Source: Actinoplanes solisilvae (lineage in GTDB: Bacteria; Actinomycetota; Actinomycetes; Mycobacteriales; Micromonosporaceae). From it: DNA of 64,000 nucleotides. The notes under the pieces were generated by a model. The model had not been told where the DNA came from. It searched no databases and saw only the letters and a list, made by a program, of their open reading frames with translations. Of the stretch, positions 16,546-26,056 are shown piece by piece. Made by a program: the position numbers and the translations under genes. Each line of letters begins with the position of its first letter. Position 1 is the stretch's first letter. The DNA is taken from assembly GCF_003999975.1 (NCBI RefSeq), contig NZ_RJAC01000021.1:109213-173212 (forward strand), given 5' to 3'.

Positions 16546-19500
16546 TCACACGGCCGGGGGGAGCACGGCTGCTCGGGGCAGCGCGGTTGCGAGATCACCG
16601 CGGCCGCGTACGCCGAGCCGGGGATAGATCTGGTCGAGATGCGAGCCGACCGTGCGGTGCGAGATGAACAGGCGCCGGGCGATCTCCTCGTCGCTCATGC
16701 CCTGCGAGGCGAGCAGCGCGATCCGCATCTCCTGCGCCGAGAGGCCCTCGCTCAGCACCGGCCGGCGTCGTCCGCCGTCCGCGCCGGTCGCGCGCAGCTC
16801 GTCGCGGGCCGCCTCGGCGAACGGGCGGGCGCCCATCAGGTCGAACTCGTCGCGGGCCGCGCGCAGCAGCTCGGGAGCGTTGCCGACCCGGCGCGCGTGT
16901 TGCAGCCTCAGCCGGGCGCGGACCAGACGGCAGCCGGTCGGCAGGGCGGCGTCGAACAGCCGGTCGTCCTCGCCCAGCACGGCGGCGGTGTAGACGGCGG
17001 CCGACGTCATCATCTCCGACGGCAGGCAACGGGCCAGGCGGGGCAGGTCGGCCAGCAGCTTGCGGGCGTGCGCGGTCTCCCCGGCGGCCACGGCGGCGTC
17101 GGCCAGGTCGGGGGCGACCAGCCAGCAGCTCACCGAGTGGTGATGCGGGTCGGCCGGGTCGAAGACGCGAGCCAGGATCTCGTACGCCTCCTCGGGCCGG
17201 TCGCCGAAGAGCGCGAGCAGACCGTCGACCTGCTGGGCCATCACGGTGGCGAACGGCATGTGCGGGAAGAGTGCGTCGGCGCGCAGCTCCTTGACGGCCT
17301 GCTCCGCCGTCGAGGAGTCGCCGCGCAGCACGGCCGACAGCGCCTTCGTGGCGGTCAGCCCGAGTAGCGCGATCGTCTCGCCGGTCTCCTGGGCCAGCCC
17401 GTAGCCTTCCTCGGACTCGTCGCGGGCCTGTTCGAGCCCGCCGAGGTAGACGCGCGGCCACGAGCCGGCCAGCGAGCGCGCCAGCAGCCCGAGGCGTCCC
17501 TGCTCGCGCCAGACGGCGGCCGCCTGCTCGAGGTGGCGCCCGGCGTGGGTGAAGTCCCCGATGACCATCGCCCCGGAGCCGAGGAAGTGCAGGCTGCGGC
17601 CGTCCTGCGGGTCCGGGGTGAAGCGGTGCAGGCGGTCGAGGACGTCGACGCCGTGGCGGTAGGGCTCGGTGTACGCGCGGATCGTCACGGCGAGCGGACT
17701 GTCCGGGTCGACCCCTGACCGGATCAGCTCGGCGCCGGTCTCGGCCCGGGTGTGCTCGTCGCCGTCCTGGAAGAAGCAGCGCGCCGCGGCCCGCCACAGC
17801 AGGTTCTCGGCCACGTCGCGGGCCCCCACGTCGTACGCCCCGGCGGCCGCGCCGACCATGTCGTGGATGCGCCGGCTGGGCTCGCCCGGGTCGAACGCGG
17901 CGTTGTCCGAGACGAGCAGCAGCCGGGCCCGTTCGATCGGCCCGACCTCGGCCAGGTCGGCCCGTTCGAGCAGCAGCCGGGTCTGGTAGCGGTCGTTGAG
18001 GTCGCCGGCCAGCTCGGCCGCGCGGATCAGGATGCGGGTGCGCCGGCGCGGGTCGGTGACCAGGCCGGCCGCCCGGCTCAGGGCGGGCACGGCCGCCGCG
18101 ACCTGCCCGCGGTCCTGCGCGCCGTCGGCGAACTGCTCGAGCTCGGCGGCCAGGCCGTCGTCGGGGCCGAACGACGCCGCCGCGAGGTGGATGAGCCGGC
18201 GTTCCGGGTCGTCGGCGAACTCGGCGGCCAGGGCCCGGTGCGCGGCCAGCCGGTCGCCCAGGGTGGCCCGGTTGTGCACGGCCGAGCGCATCAGCGGATG
18301 CAGGAACTCGATCCGTTCGTGTGAGGGCGTCAACATTCCGGACTCGACCGCCTCGCGCGCCGTCTCCCAGGTCACCGGGGACCCGACGAGGCGGCTGGCC
18401 ACGGCCAGCAGCCGGGCCGGCGGCGCGGTCGGCTCGGCCGCGGCGACCAGCAGGAACGTGCGGCAAGCGGCGCTCACCTCACCGGTGCGGGCGGCGAACG
18501 CGGCCTCCAGGCGCTGGGTGAGGGGCAGGTCGTAGCCACGTTCGGCGCCCCCGTGGACGGCCTTGGGCAGTTCGACCAGCGCGAGTGGGTTGCCGGCCGA
18601 CCGTTCCAGGATCAGCGCGCGCACCGGCGGCGTGAGCTCGGGCGCCCGCGAGTCGAGCAGTTCGGTGGCCTCCCCGAGCGGCAGCGGCGCGAGGTCGAGC
18701 TGCGGATAGTCGGTGCCGGCGAGCCAGTCGGCGGCCTCGCCGCGCACCGAGCCGACGACCAGCATCGCGTGGTCGCGGACCCGCCGGGCGACGAAGCCGA
18801 GCACCTCACGGCTGGGGGTGTCGAACCACTGCAGGTCGTCGCAGAGCAGCAGCAGCGGTTGCCGGTCGGCCGCGTCGGCGAGCAGTTCGAGCACGGCGAA
18901 GGCGACGCGGTAGGCGTCCGGCTGACTGTCGACCGCCCCGAACGCGCCCCGCAGCACCAGCCGGTGCGACTCGGGAAGGCTGTCGATGGCGGTGGTCAAC
19001 GGTTGCAGCAGCAGGTGCAGCGCGGCGAACGGGAACCACCGCTCGGTCTCGACCCCGGCCGTGGACAGCACGGTGAAGCCGCGCTCGGCGGCCTCGTTGC
19101 CGGCCGCACGCAGCAGCGCCGACTTGCCGACCCCGGCGCTGCCGGTGACCAGCACGGCGGCCCCACGCCCGGCCGTCGCGCCGGTCAGCAGGCGGCGCAG
19201 CACGATCTGCTCCTCGTCGCGGCCGACCAGCTCCGACCGCGTCGCCGGGGCGGGCGCCACCCCGTACGGCTCGGGCAGGGGTCTCGCCCCGGCCCGCTGG
19301 TGCAGCAGACGGTCGTACGCGTCCTGCAGCTCGGCGCCCGGGCTGATGCCCAGCTCGTCGCGCAGCCGCACCCGTACGGCCCGGAACAGGTCGACCGCCT
19401 CCGCCTGCCGGCCGTCGGCCGCGAGGGCCAGCAGCATCCGCGCCTGCAGCGCCTCGTTGAGCGGGTCCTGCCCGGTGGCCTGGCGCAGCGCGGGGATGAC

Positions 19501-20043
19501 CAGCCGGGCCTGGCCGCTGTGCAGCGCGGTGTCGGCGGCCTCGCGGACGGTCTGGGCCCGCTCGGCCTCGACCCCGATGAACACGGGATGGGTCTGCGAC
19601 GTGGGCTCCAGCCCGGCGGCCAGCCGGCCCTGCCACAGCGAGAGCGCCTCGGTGAACAGGGCGACGGCGCGAAGCTGGTCACCGCTTTCGCGGGCGCGGC
19701 GTACGAGCGTACGGAATCTGAGCAGGTCGAGGGAATCGTCGTCGACGCGTAGCTGGTAGCCGGCGGCCTGCCGCACCAGATAGTCACCCGTGGCCCGGAT
19801 CGGCAGGCCCGGCTCGAACAGGCGGCGGAGCATGCCGATGTAGCGGTGCACGACGTTGACGGCGCTGGTCGGCGGCTCCTCCTCCCAGAGGGTGTCGACC
19901 AGCTCGCTCACGCTGACCACCGAACCGGCGTTGGCCAGCAGCATCGCGAGCACGAGGCGCTGCTGACGGCCGCCCAGGTCGAGGTCCGCCGAGCCGCGCC
20001 GCACCCGTACGGGACCGAGGATCTGGAACTTCACGACCGTCAC
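16546..20043 (-). CDS. BTAD-AAA-LuxR giant transcriptional regulator
   Basis: About 1165 residues. Order: OmpR-type winged helix (LGPVRVRRGSADLDLGGRQQ), bacterial transcriptional activator domain to about residue 270, an AAA/STAND ATPase with Walker A VTGSAGVGKSALL and Walker B LLLLCDDLQWFD, a long TPR-like helical region, and a C-terminal LuxR helix-turn-helix (LLASQGMSDEEIARRLFISH with RTVGSHLDQIYPRLGV). Such proteins integrate small-molecule or ATP signals and activate secondary metabolism or secretion genes. GTG 20043 follows GGAGGA closely; GTG 20034 is the alternative. It is divergent from a sigma-factor gene with 195 bp between them. Confidence 0.88.
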   Translation of the reverse strand: MTVVKFQILGPVRVRRGSADLDLGGRQQRLVLAMLLANAGSVVSVSELVDTLWEEEPPTSAVNVVHRYIGMLRRLFEPGLPIRATGDYLVRQAAGYQLRVDDDSLDLLRFRTLVRRARESGDQLRAVALFTEALSLWQGRLAAGLEPTSQTHPVFIGVEAERAQTVREAADTALHSGQARLVIPALRQATGQDPLNEALQARMLLALAADGRQAEAVDLFRAVRVRLRDELGISPGAELQDAYDRLLHQRAGARPLPEPYGVAPAPATRSELVGRDEEQIVLRRLLTGATAGRGAAVLVTGSAGVGKSALLRAAGNEAAERGFTVLSTAGVETERWFPFAALHLLLQPLTTAIDSLPESHRLVLRGAFGAVDSQPDAYRVAFAVLELLADAADRQPLLLLCDDLQWFDTPSREVLGFVARRVRDHAMLVVGSVRGEAADWLAGTDYPQLDLAPLPLGEATELLDSRAPELTPPVRALILERSAGNPLALVELPKAVHGGAERGYDLPLTQRLEAAFAARTGEVSAACRTFLLVAAAEPTAPPARLLAVASRLVGSPVTWETAREAVESGMLTPSHERIEFLHPLMRSAVHNRATLGDRLAAHRALAAEFADDPERRLIHLAAASFGPDDGLAAELEQFADGAQDRGQVAAAVPALSRAAGLVTDPRRRTRILIRAAELAGDLNDRYQTRLLLERADLAEVGPIERARLLLVSDNAAFDPGEPSRRIHDMVGAAAGAYDVGARDVAENLLWRAAARCFFQDGDEHTRAETGAELIRSGVDPDSPLAVTIRAYTEPYRHGVDVLDRLHRFTPDPQDGRSLHFLGSGAMVIGDFTHAGRHLEQAAAVWREQGRLGLLARSLAGSWPRVYLGGLEQARDESEEGYGLAQETGETIALLGLTATKALSAVLRGDSSTAEQAVKELRADALFPHMPFATVMAQQVDGLLALFGDRPEEAYEILARVFDPADPHHHSVSCWLVAPDLADAAVAAGETAHARKLLADLPRLARCLPSEMMTSAAVYTAAVLGEDDRLFDAALPTGCRLVRARLRLQHARRVGNAPELLRAARDEFDLMGARPFAEAARDELRATGADGGRRRPVLSEGLSAQEMRIALLASQGMSDEEIARRLFISHRTVGSHLDQIYPRLGVRGRGDLATALPRAAVLPPAV

Positions 20044-20238
20044 CGTTTCCTCCGTCCACTCGGGTGCAGTGCAGGCGTTCCTTTTGCAGCGCAGACACGG
20101 TGGCCTCCGCGCTTGTGACATCCGTGGTGGTGATCCCCGGCACATCGCGTGTCACTCGTTCGTCACTTCCCGAAGCACTGCTTCTGACCTGCGTCTCCCT
20201 AGCGTCCTGAGCGTCACCGTCACCCTGGGGAGAAACCT

Positions 20239-20844
20239 GTGTCAGAAGCAGTGCTCGAACGGCCGGCCCACCTCGACGACTTCCTCGAGGTGCGCGACCG
20301 GCTGTTGCATACGGCGCGACGCATCGTCGGCGGCGAGTCCGATGCCGAGGACGTCGTGCAGGACGCCTGGCTGCGGTGGGACCACACCGACCGCACCGTC
20401 ATCCGCAACGTCCCGGCGTTCCTGACCAGCACGACCACCCGCCTGTCGATCAACGCCATCCAGACCGCGTACGTTCGTCACCGCGGCTCGCCGGGCGAAT
20501 GGCCGGTCGAACGGGCCGACCGCGGCGCCGACCCCGCGGAGCAACTCGAACGCACCGAGGAGCTGCGGGCCGCGCTGCTCGTGCTGGTCGAACGGCTCAC
20601 CCCGCGCGAGTGTGCCGCGTTCGTGCTGCGGGAGGCGTTCGGCTATCCGCACCGGCAGATCGGTGAGGCGCTCGGCCTGACCGAGACCAACACCCGTCAG
20701 CTCGTGCGCCGCGCCCGCACCCGCCTGAACGAGGGCCGCGGCAAGCCCGCCGCCTCCAACGACCGCGTACGGCTGCTCGCCGCCTTCCTCGTGGTGAGCC
20801 GCACCGGCGACCCGGCCGCCCTCGCCCTGCTGGCCCGCGGCTGA
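20239..20844 (+). CDS. ECF sigma factor, SigJ-like, without C-terminal SnoaL domain
   Basis: A 201-residue protein. Region 2 is LLHTARRIVGGESDAEDVVQ with DAWLRWDHTDR; region 4 is LTPRECAAFVLREAFGYPHR then QIGEALGLTETNTRQLVRRA. SigJ/ECF41-type factors normally continue with a ~110-residue SnoaL-like regulatory domain; here the sequence stops after RLLAAFLVVSRTGDPAALALLARG-like text, exactly where that domain would begin. No frameshifted continuation is seen before the next gene. GGAGAAA precedes the GTG at 20239. No anti-sigma gene is adjacent. Confidence 0.87.
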   Translation: MSEAVLERPAHLDDFLEVRDRLLHTARRIVGGESDAEDVVQDAWLRWDHTDRTVIRNVPAFLTSTTTRLSINAIQTAYVRHRGSPGEWPVERADRGADPAEQLERTEELRAALLVLVERLTPRECAAFVLREAFGYPHRQIGEALGLTETNTRQLVRRARTRLNEGRGKPAASNDRVRLLAAFLVVSRTGDPAALALLARG

Positions 20845-20907
20845 ACTGTGCCCCATCGGCCGCCATCACTGCCCTGACCTGCTCTTATGTTGCTCGGGGC
20901 GGGCGCG

Positions 20908-23661
20908 ATGGGCAAAGATGTCCCGGTGTTGCGAGGACGGGGTCATGAGCAGGCGGCGTTGAACGGACTGCTCGACGCGGTCGCGGCCGGCCGCAGCGGC
21001 GCCCTGGTGCTCCTGGGTGAGGCCGGCATGGGCAAGACCGCCCTGCTCGACGAGGTGGCCACCGCCGCGGCGCGCCGCATGCGGGTGGCCCGGGTCGCCG
21101 GCATCGAGTCGGAGATGGAGCTGCCCTTCGCGGCGTTGCACCAGCTCTGCGGCCCGCTGCTCGACCACCTCGACCGGCTGCCGGCCCCGCAGCGCGACGC
21201 CCTTCGCACCACGTTCGGCCTGCGGGCCGGGGTCGCGCCCGACCCGTTCTTCGTGGGCCTGGCCGTGCTCAGCCTGCTCGCCGAGGCCGCCGCCGAGCGG
21301 CCGCTGCTCTGCGTGATCGACGACGCGCAGTGGCTCGACCTCGCCTCCTCGCAGACGCTCACCTTCGTGGCCCGCCGCCTCGGCGCGGAATCGATCCTCA
21401 TGCTCTTCGCCGTACGCGAACCCGCCGGCGACGCCGTCCAGCATCTGCGCAGCCTGCCCGGCCTGCCGGTCGGCGGTCTGCGCGACGCCGAGGCTCGTGA
21501 GCTGCTCGCCTCGGTCGTACGCTGGCCGCTCGACCAGGGCGTGCGCGAGGCGATCCTGGCCGAGGCCCGCGGCAACCCCCTGGCCCTGCTCGAGCTGCCG
21601 CTGCGCTGGTCGCCGGTGAGCCTGGCCGGCGGTTTCCGGCTGCCGCGGCTGACCGGCTGCATCCAGGACAGCTTCCAGCGTCGCGCCGAGGAGTTGTCCG
21701 AGCCGGCCCGTACGCTGCTGCTGCTCGCCGCGGCCGACCCGGTGGGCGACTCGTCCCTGCTCTGGCGGGCCGCGCGGCTGCTCGGGCTGGGCCGTGAGGC
21801 GGGCGACGAGGTCGAGTCGGCCGGGCTGCTGCAGATCGGCGTCCGCGTGGTCTTCCGGCACACGCTGGTGCGCTCGGCCGTCTACGGCGCGGCGTCGCCC
21901 GAACAGCGGCGGCGCGTCCACCACGCGCTGGCCGAGGCGACCTTCCCCACCGTCGACCCCGACCGGCAGGTCTGGCACCGCGCCTATGCGACCGACGGTG
22001 CCGACGAGGCAGTGGCCGCCGCGCTGGAGGCCTCGGCCGGCCGCGCCCAGGCCCGAGGCGGGCTGGCCGCGGCCGCCGCGTTCCTGGAGCGGGCCGCCGA
22101 GCTCACCGCCGACCCCATGCGCGGCGCCGAACGGCAGCTCGCCGCGGCCCGCGCCAAATATCAGGCCGGCGCCCCCGAGGCCGCGTCCACGCTGCTCGCG
22201 CGGGCCGAGGCGGGCCCGCCCGGCGAGGCCCGGGCCGCCCGCGTCGGCCTGCTGCGGGCCCAGATGGCGTTCGCCTCGTCCCGCACGCCCGAGGCGCCCG
22301 GCCTGCTGATCGCGGCCGCCCGCCGGCTCGAACCGCTCGACGCCGGCCTGGCCCGCGAGGCCTACCTGGAGGCGTTCGCGGCCGCGGTGCTGGTCGGCCG
22401 GTTCGCCACCGACGTCGGACTGGCCGAGGTGGCCGCCGCGGCACTGGACGCCCCACCCGCGCCCGGCGAACCCGGCCCGCCCGACCGGCTGCTCGACGGC
22501 CTGGCCCACCTGTTCTCCGACGGGTTCGACAAGGGCGCCCCGCTCGTGCGGCAGGCCCTGGCCGGGTTCCGCGACGGCGACTTCACCCCCGGCGAGGCCC
22601 TGCATCTCGGCTACGTCGTCTCGCACGCCGCCCACGCCGTCTGGGACGACGAGGTCTGGCAGGCGCTGACCGCCCGCAACCTGCGGATGGCCCGCGGCAC
22701 CGGCGCGCTCGCCACCATGTCGTACCTGCTTTACCAGCGCCTCGCCCTGCACCTGCACCAGGGCGAACTCGCCCAGGCGGGCGCCCTGGTCGACGAGGTC
22801 GAGTCGGTCGGCGTGGCCACCGGCGACGTGCAGCCGGCCTGCGCGGCCCTCGCCGTGGCCGCCTGGCAGGGCGACGAGGAAACCGTGAACCGGCTCGTCC
22901 CGCTGGTCGGCGACGGGGTGACCGAACGACGCGAGGGGTCGGTCTTCACCGTGGTGCACCTGTCGGCCGCGGTGCTCAACAACGGTCTGGGCCGCTACAC
23001 CGAGGCCCGCGCGGCGGCCGAGCGCGCCACCGCGTACCGGCCGGAGACCGGCTTCGCGAACTGGGCCCTGGTCGAACTGGTCGAGGCGGCCGCGCTCAGC
23101 GGCGACCGTGACGGTGCGCTGGCCGCCCTCGACCGGCTGACCTCGCGCACCGGACCGAGCGACACCGACTGGGGCCGCGGCGCCGAGGCCCGCTCGCGCG
23201 CCCTGCTCACCGACGGGCCCGAGGCCGAACGCCTCTTCCGGTCGGCGATCGTGATTCTGGAAGGCTGCCGCGCGGCGTTCCTCGCGGCCCGGACCCACCT
23301 GCTCTACGGCGAGTGGCTGCACGCGTCGGGCCGCACCGCCGCCGCCCGCGTTCCACTGCGCACCGCGTACGAGATGTTCCGCTCGTTCGGTGCCGCGGCG
23401 TTCGCCGAGCGCGCCCGCCGCGAGCTGCGCGACCAGGTGCGCGGCCCGGCGACGGCGGTGACCCCGGTCGAGCTGACCCCGCAGGAACGGCAGATCGCCC
23501 GCCGCGCGCGCGACGGCCAGTCCAACGCGGAGATCGGCGCCGAGCTGTTCCTGAGTGCCCGCACGGTCGAATGGCACCTGCGCAAGGTGTTCACGAAGCT
23601 CGGCATCGCGAACCGGCGGGAGCTCAAGTCGGCCCTAGACTCGTCCATTTCTCAGGGGTAG
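20908..23661 (+). CDS. AAA-LuxR (LAL-type) transcriptional regulator
   Basis: About 917 residues. N-terminal ATPase: LRGRGHEQAALNGLL, Walker A LGEAGMGKTALL, Walker B LCVIDDAQWLD. A long helical/TPR-like middle follows, then a C-terminal LuxR domain LTPQERQIARRARDGQSNAE, IGAELFLSARTVEWHLRKVF. The layout is that of large ATP-binding LuxR regulators (LAL/MalT-like). The ATG at 20908 has a G-rich ribosome site; ATG 20887 is possible but overlaps a TTATGT -10-like box. Its 3' end overlaps the convergent ABC ATPase gene by 27 bp. Confidence 0.88.
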   Translation: MGKDVPVLRGRGHEQAALNGLLDAVAAGRSGALVLLGEAGMGKTALLDEVATAAARRMRVARVAGIESEMELPFAALHQLCGPLLDHLDRLPAPQRDALRTTFGLRAGVAPDPFFVGLAVLSLLAEAAAERPLLCVIDDAQWLDLASSQTLTFVARRLGAESILMLFAVREPAGDAVQHLRSLPGLPVGGLRDAEARELLASVVRWPLDQGVREAILAEARGNPLALLELPLRWSPVSLAGGFRLPRLTGCIQDSFQRRAEELSEPARTLLLLAAADPVGDSSLLWRAARLLGLGREAGDEVESAGLLQIGVRVVFRHTLVRSAVYGAASPEQRRRVHHALAEATFPTVDPDRQVWHRAYATDGADEAVAAALEASAGRAQARGGLAAAAAFLERAAELTADPMRGAERQLAAARAKYQAGAPEAASTLLARAEAGPPGEARAARVGLLRAQMAFASSRTPEAPGLLIAAARRLEPLDAGLAREAYLEAFAAAVLVGRFATDVGLAEVAAAALDAPPAPGEPGPPDRLLDGLAHLFSDGFDKGAPLVRQALAGFRDGDFTPGEALHLGYVVSHAAHAVWDDEVWQALTARNLRMARGTGALATMSYLLYQRLALHLHQGELAQAGALVDEVESVGVATGDVQPACAALAVAAWQGDEETVNRLVPLVGDGVTERREGSVFTVVHLSAAVLNNGLGRYTEARAAAERATAYRPETGFANWALVELVEAAALSGDRDGALAALDRLTSRTGPSDTDWGRGAEARSRALLTDGPEAERLFRSAIVILEGCRAAFLAARTHLLYGEWLHASGRTAAARVPLRTAYEMFRSFGAAAFAERARRELRDQVRGPATAVTPVELTPQERQIARRARDGQSNAEIGAELFLSARTVEWHLRKVFTKLGIANRRELKSALDSSISQG

Positions 23662-24231
23662 CAGCTCGTCGGCCAGGTCGATGATGCGCCGGTCGTGGGT
23701 GGCCACGACGACCAGGGTGCCGGCGGCGACAGCGGCGGTCAGGGCGGTGGTCACCAGCTCGACGTGGTCGTCGTCCTGATGGGCGGTCGGCTCGTCGAGC
23801 AGCGCCACGACCGGCGACAGCACGAGCGCGCGGGCCAGCGCGGTGCGTTGCTGCTCGCCGAGCGACGTGTCGTGCGCCGGGCGGTCGGCCAGCGCGTCGA
23901 GACCCAGACGGGGCAACAGCTCGGGATCGGGCTCGTAGCCGCGCAGCCGGGCGGGCAGCAGCACGTTCTCGGCCACGGTCAGCTCGGGCGCCAGGGCCGC
24001 GCGCTGGGGGAGCAGCGACACCTTCGCCCAGTCGTTCACCAGGTGGGCCGGCTCGCCCGCGATCGTCACCTCGCCCTTCACCGGCGCCATCAGCCCCGCC
24101 ATCAGATGCAACAGCGTCGACTTGCCCGACCCGGAGCGCCCGGCCAGCGCGGCGAGCCGGGCCGCGGGCAGAGACAGGCTGACGTCGCTGAGGACCCGAT
24201 GGGTCACATCCACCACGCGTACGAGGGTCAC
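23635..24231 (-). CDS. Orphan ABC transporter ATP-binding protein
   Basis: A 198-residue ATPase: Walker A LAGRSGSGKSTLLHL, Q-loop LLPQRAAL, a divergent signature TSLGEQQRTALARAL (LSGGQ degenerated to SLGEQ), Walker B VVALLDEPTAHQD and the switch histidine in VVATHDRR. It resembles LolD/MacB-type export ATPases. GTG 24231 is chosen because upstream sequence in the same frame is PL11-lyase homology, not ATPase. No permease gene lies on either side; the gene abuts a decayed lyase, so a partner may have been lost. Confidence 0.8.
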   Translation of the reverse strand: MTLVRVVDVTHRVLSDVSLSLPAARLAALAGRSGSGKSTLLHLMAGLMAPVKGEVTIAGEPAHLVNDWAKVSLLPQRAALAPELTVAENVLLPARLRGYEPDPELLPRLGLDALADRPAHDTSLGEQQRTALARALVLSPVVALLDEPTAHQDDDHVELVTTALTAAVAAGTLVVVATHDRRIIDLADELLPLRNGRV

Positions 24232-24244
24232 GCCGCAATCCTGC

Positions 24245-25540
24245 CCCAGTCGGTGTCCGACGCGAGATAGAAGCCGCGGGCCGCGCCGACAGTCGTCGAT
24301 CGTCGGCGTCACCTCGCCCGCGCCGTTGACGATCTGAGTGGTCAGATCAGCGGCCCACCTGATGCTCTGATTCGTGCCCGGAATCGCGCCCGGCCGTACG
24401 ACACCCTTCGCCGTGTGCAGCCCCAGCGCCTCGGAGCCGCCCGGCATGCTCGCCCACGCCTCGATCCCGCGCTCCTCGGGCAGCACGTTGCCGACCATGC
24501 CGCGCCCGGTGTCGCGCCCCGAGTACGACCCGAACAGCACCTCCCCGGTTCTCGTGTCGCGCATGGCCATTCCGTACGGGGCTGAGGTGCCGTTCTCGTG
24601 CACGGTGAAGATCTCGAGGCCGGGGGCGGTCGGGATCGATGTCGGTGACGTGCATGGCGTTCCATGCCCCAGCCGTACGCTTTGCCCCGGCGCGGCGCTG
24701 CCCTCGGGGAGCACGCCGAACGACGAATAGAGCAGGCTCCCGTCGCGACCCGTGCGGCGTGTCGTTGAACGGGTTCGTCATGGGCACGAAACCGCTGTCC
24801 ACGAACCAGTCCTCGACCAGGTGGCGACCATTCCATCGGTACGACACCAGGGTCGAACGCGTGTAACAGCCGCGCGCGAGAACGGCGCTCGGGTGGCGGC
24901 CGTCGAGATAGGCGACGGCGGCCAGGAAACGGTCGACGCGGTTGGCGGGCTCGATGCGCGGCATGGCGTAGTCGCCCCACATCAGACCGTCGTCGTGGCG
25001 TCCCGGCTTGTAACGGATCGTCTCGAGCTCGCGGCCGGTCGCTCCCTCGAAGACGGTCAGATATTCGGGGCCGTCGACGACGAAACCCTCGAAGGCGCGC
25101 AGGTTGTTGCGGGCGCTGCGGGCCGGGGCGTAGACGTCGATGAAATGGTCGGCGAGCTTCCCGGCGTCGGCGCGGCTCAGCGGATAGGGGTAGGCGGGTG
25201 CGATGCCGAACGCCTCTTCGAGGGTGCGCGGCCATCGTTGAGCGACCACTTCGGGGTGCGCGTGCCAGCCCTGGAACATCGTGACCAGATGCTGGTAGTA
25301 GCCGGCGGCGCTGAGGCGGTAGTCGTCGGTGTGCTTCCGGCCGGCCCGCACGTCGGCCGCCGGCATGGTGACGAAACGCGACCGGCCGTCCCGGGTGCCC
25401 GGCGCGGTCTTCATCATGATCTCGGCCCGCCCGTCGCCGTCGAAGTCGTAGACGAGGAACTGGGTGTAGTGCGCCCCGGCCCGGATGTCGACCCCGAGAT
25501 CGATGCGATGCCGCAGGGTGCCGTCGAGCTCGTGTCTGCG
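24245..25540 (-). pseudogene. Decayed rhamnogalacturonan lyase, PL11 family
   Basis: The reverse strand keeps two homologous blocks in different frames. Block one (about 25540 to 24770): RIDLGVDIRAGAHYTQFLVY, DFDGDGRAEIMMKTAPGT, SAAGYYQHLVTMFQGW, EYLTVFEGATGREL, RHDDGLMWGDYAMPRIEPAN, RVDRFLAAVAYLDGRHPS. Block two (about 24740 to 24290): LEIFTVHENGTSAPYGMAMR, FGSYSGRDTGRGMVGNVLPE, WASMPGGSEALGLHTAKG. These are signature stretches of PL11 lyases (~600 aa). The N-terminal ~200 residues, the segment between the blocks and the C-terminus are missing, with at least two frame changes. Codon wear and neighbours on both ends suggest an old deletion scar. Confidence 0.82.
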
Positions 25541-25569
25541 GCTATGAGCGGACGCCGGGCGATACTGGC

Positions 25570-25575
25570 TATGAT
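25570..25575 (+). promoter_or_regulatory. -10 box TATGAT of a leaderless promoter
   Basis: TATGAT is followed by seven nt and then the GTG at 25583. The spacing from -10 to start leaves essentially no 5' leader, a common arrangement in actinobacteria. No clear -35 box is visible. Confidence 0.5.
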
Positions 25576-25582
25576 CCGCGCC

Positions 25583-26056
25583 GTGCGACTCCCAGACGTC
25601 ATCCCGATCAAGTACGAGCCCGATTACCGTACGGGCCGCATCGGACGGCATGCGGGCGGACAGTTCTTCGCCGACATCACCGGCGCCTACCAGGAAGGCG
25701 TCAGGCCAGGTCACGACTGGCGGAACCAGCAGCGGATCTACGCGGTGCTCCATCTCTTCGACGAAAGCGGGCACCACACTGGCTCGAACCTCCGGTTCAC
25801 CGGCTTCAGGGGCGACAGCCCCGCAGCCGTCGAGGCCGCCGAGCAGGTCTTGTCGGACTGGCTGGCCGGCCTCGAGGCGGTCACGAACTGCAATATCGCC
25901 ATCCGGCCCTTCCGCGTCGACTTCGACAACGTCGTCTTTGGCCTCATCGATGAGACCACGGACGACCCGGACGAGGGCCATGGCGGGCCATGGGCCGAGC
26001 TCTACCCACAGGGACTTGGATTCCATGAGCCGTGGAACGGCGAATACGACACCTAG
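25583..26056 (+). CDS. Hypothetical protein (157 aa)
   Basis: Soluble protein beginning RLPDVIPIKYEPDYRTGRIG and containing FFADITGAYQEG, VLHLFDESGHHTGSNLRFTG, AVEAAEQVLSDWLAGLEAV, CNIAIRPFRVDFDNVVFGL and an acidic C-terminus (ETTDDPDEGHGGPWAELYPQ). The mix of short amphipathic strands resembles the small strand-rich proteins often found singly in actinobacterial accessory DNA, but I recognise no family. The GTG at 25583 is preferred over the ATGs at 25544 and 25571 because of the TATGAT box. The gene lies head-on between two broken genes and was probably inserted or retained there. Confidence 0.6.
   Translation: MRLPDVIPIKYEPDYRTGRIGRHAGGQFFADITGAYQEGVRPGHDWRNQQRIYAVLHLFDESGHHTGSNLRFTGFRGDSPAAVEAAEQVLSDWLAGLEAVTNCNIAIRPFRVDFDNVVFGLIDETTDDPDEGHGGPWAELYPQGLGFHEPWNGEYDT

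Noticed and set aside
20866..23577. 903-codon reverse open frame over the LAL regulator
   Set aside because: Mirror frame of a confidently identified regulator; Gly/Gln/Arg-rich without any family motif.
16546..24231. Biosynthetic gene cluster
   Set aside because: The regulators are of the cluster-associated type, but no PKS, NRPS, terpene synthase, RiPP or tailoring genes are next to them.
24752..26056. 434-codon forward open frame ending in the hypothetical protein
   Set aside because: The first two thirds are antisense to the PL11 remnant. The real gene begins at the TATGAT-preceded GTG at 25583.
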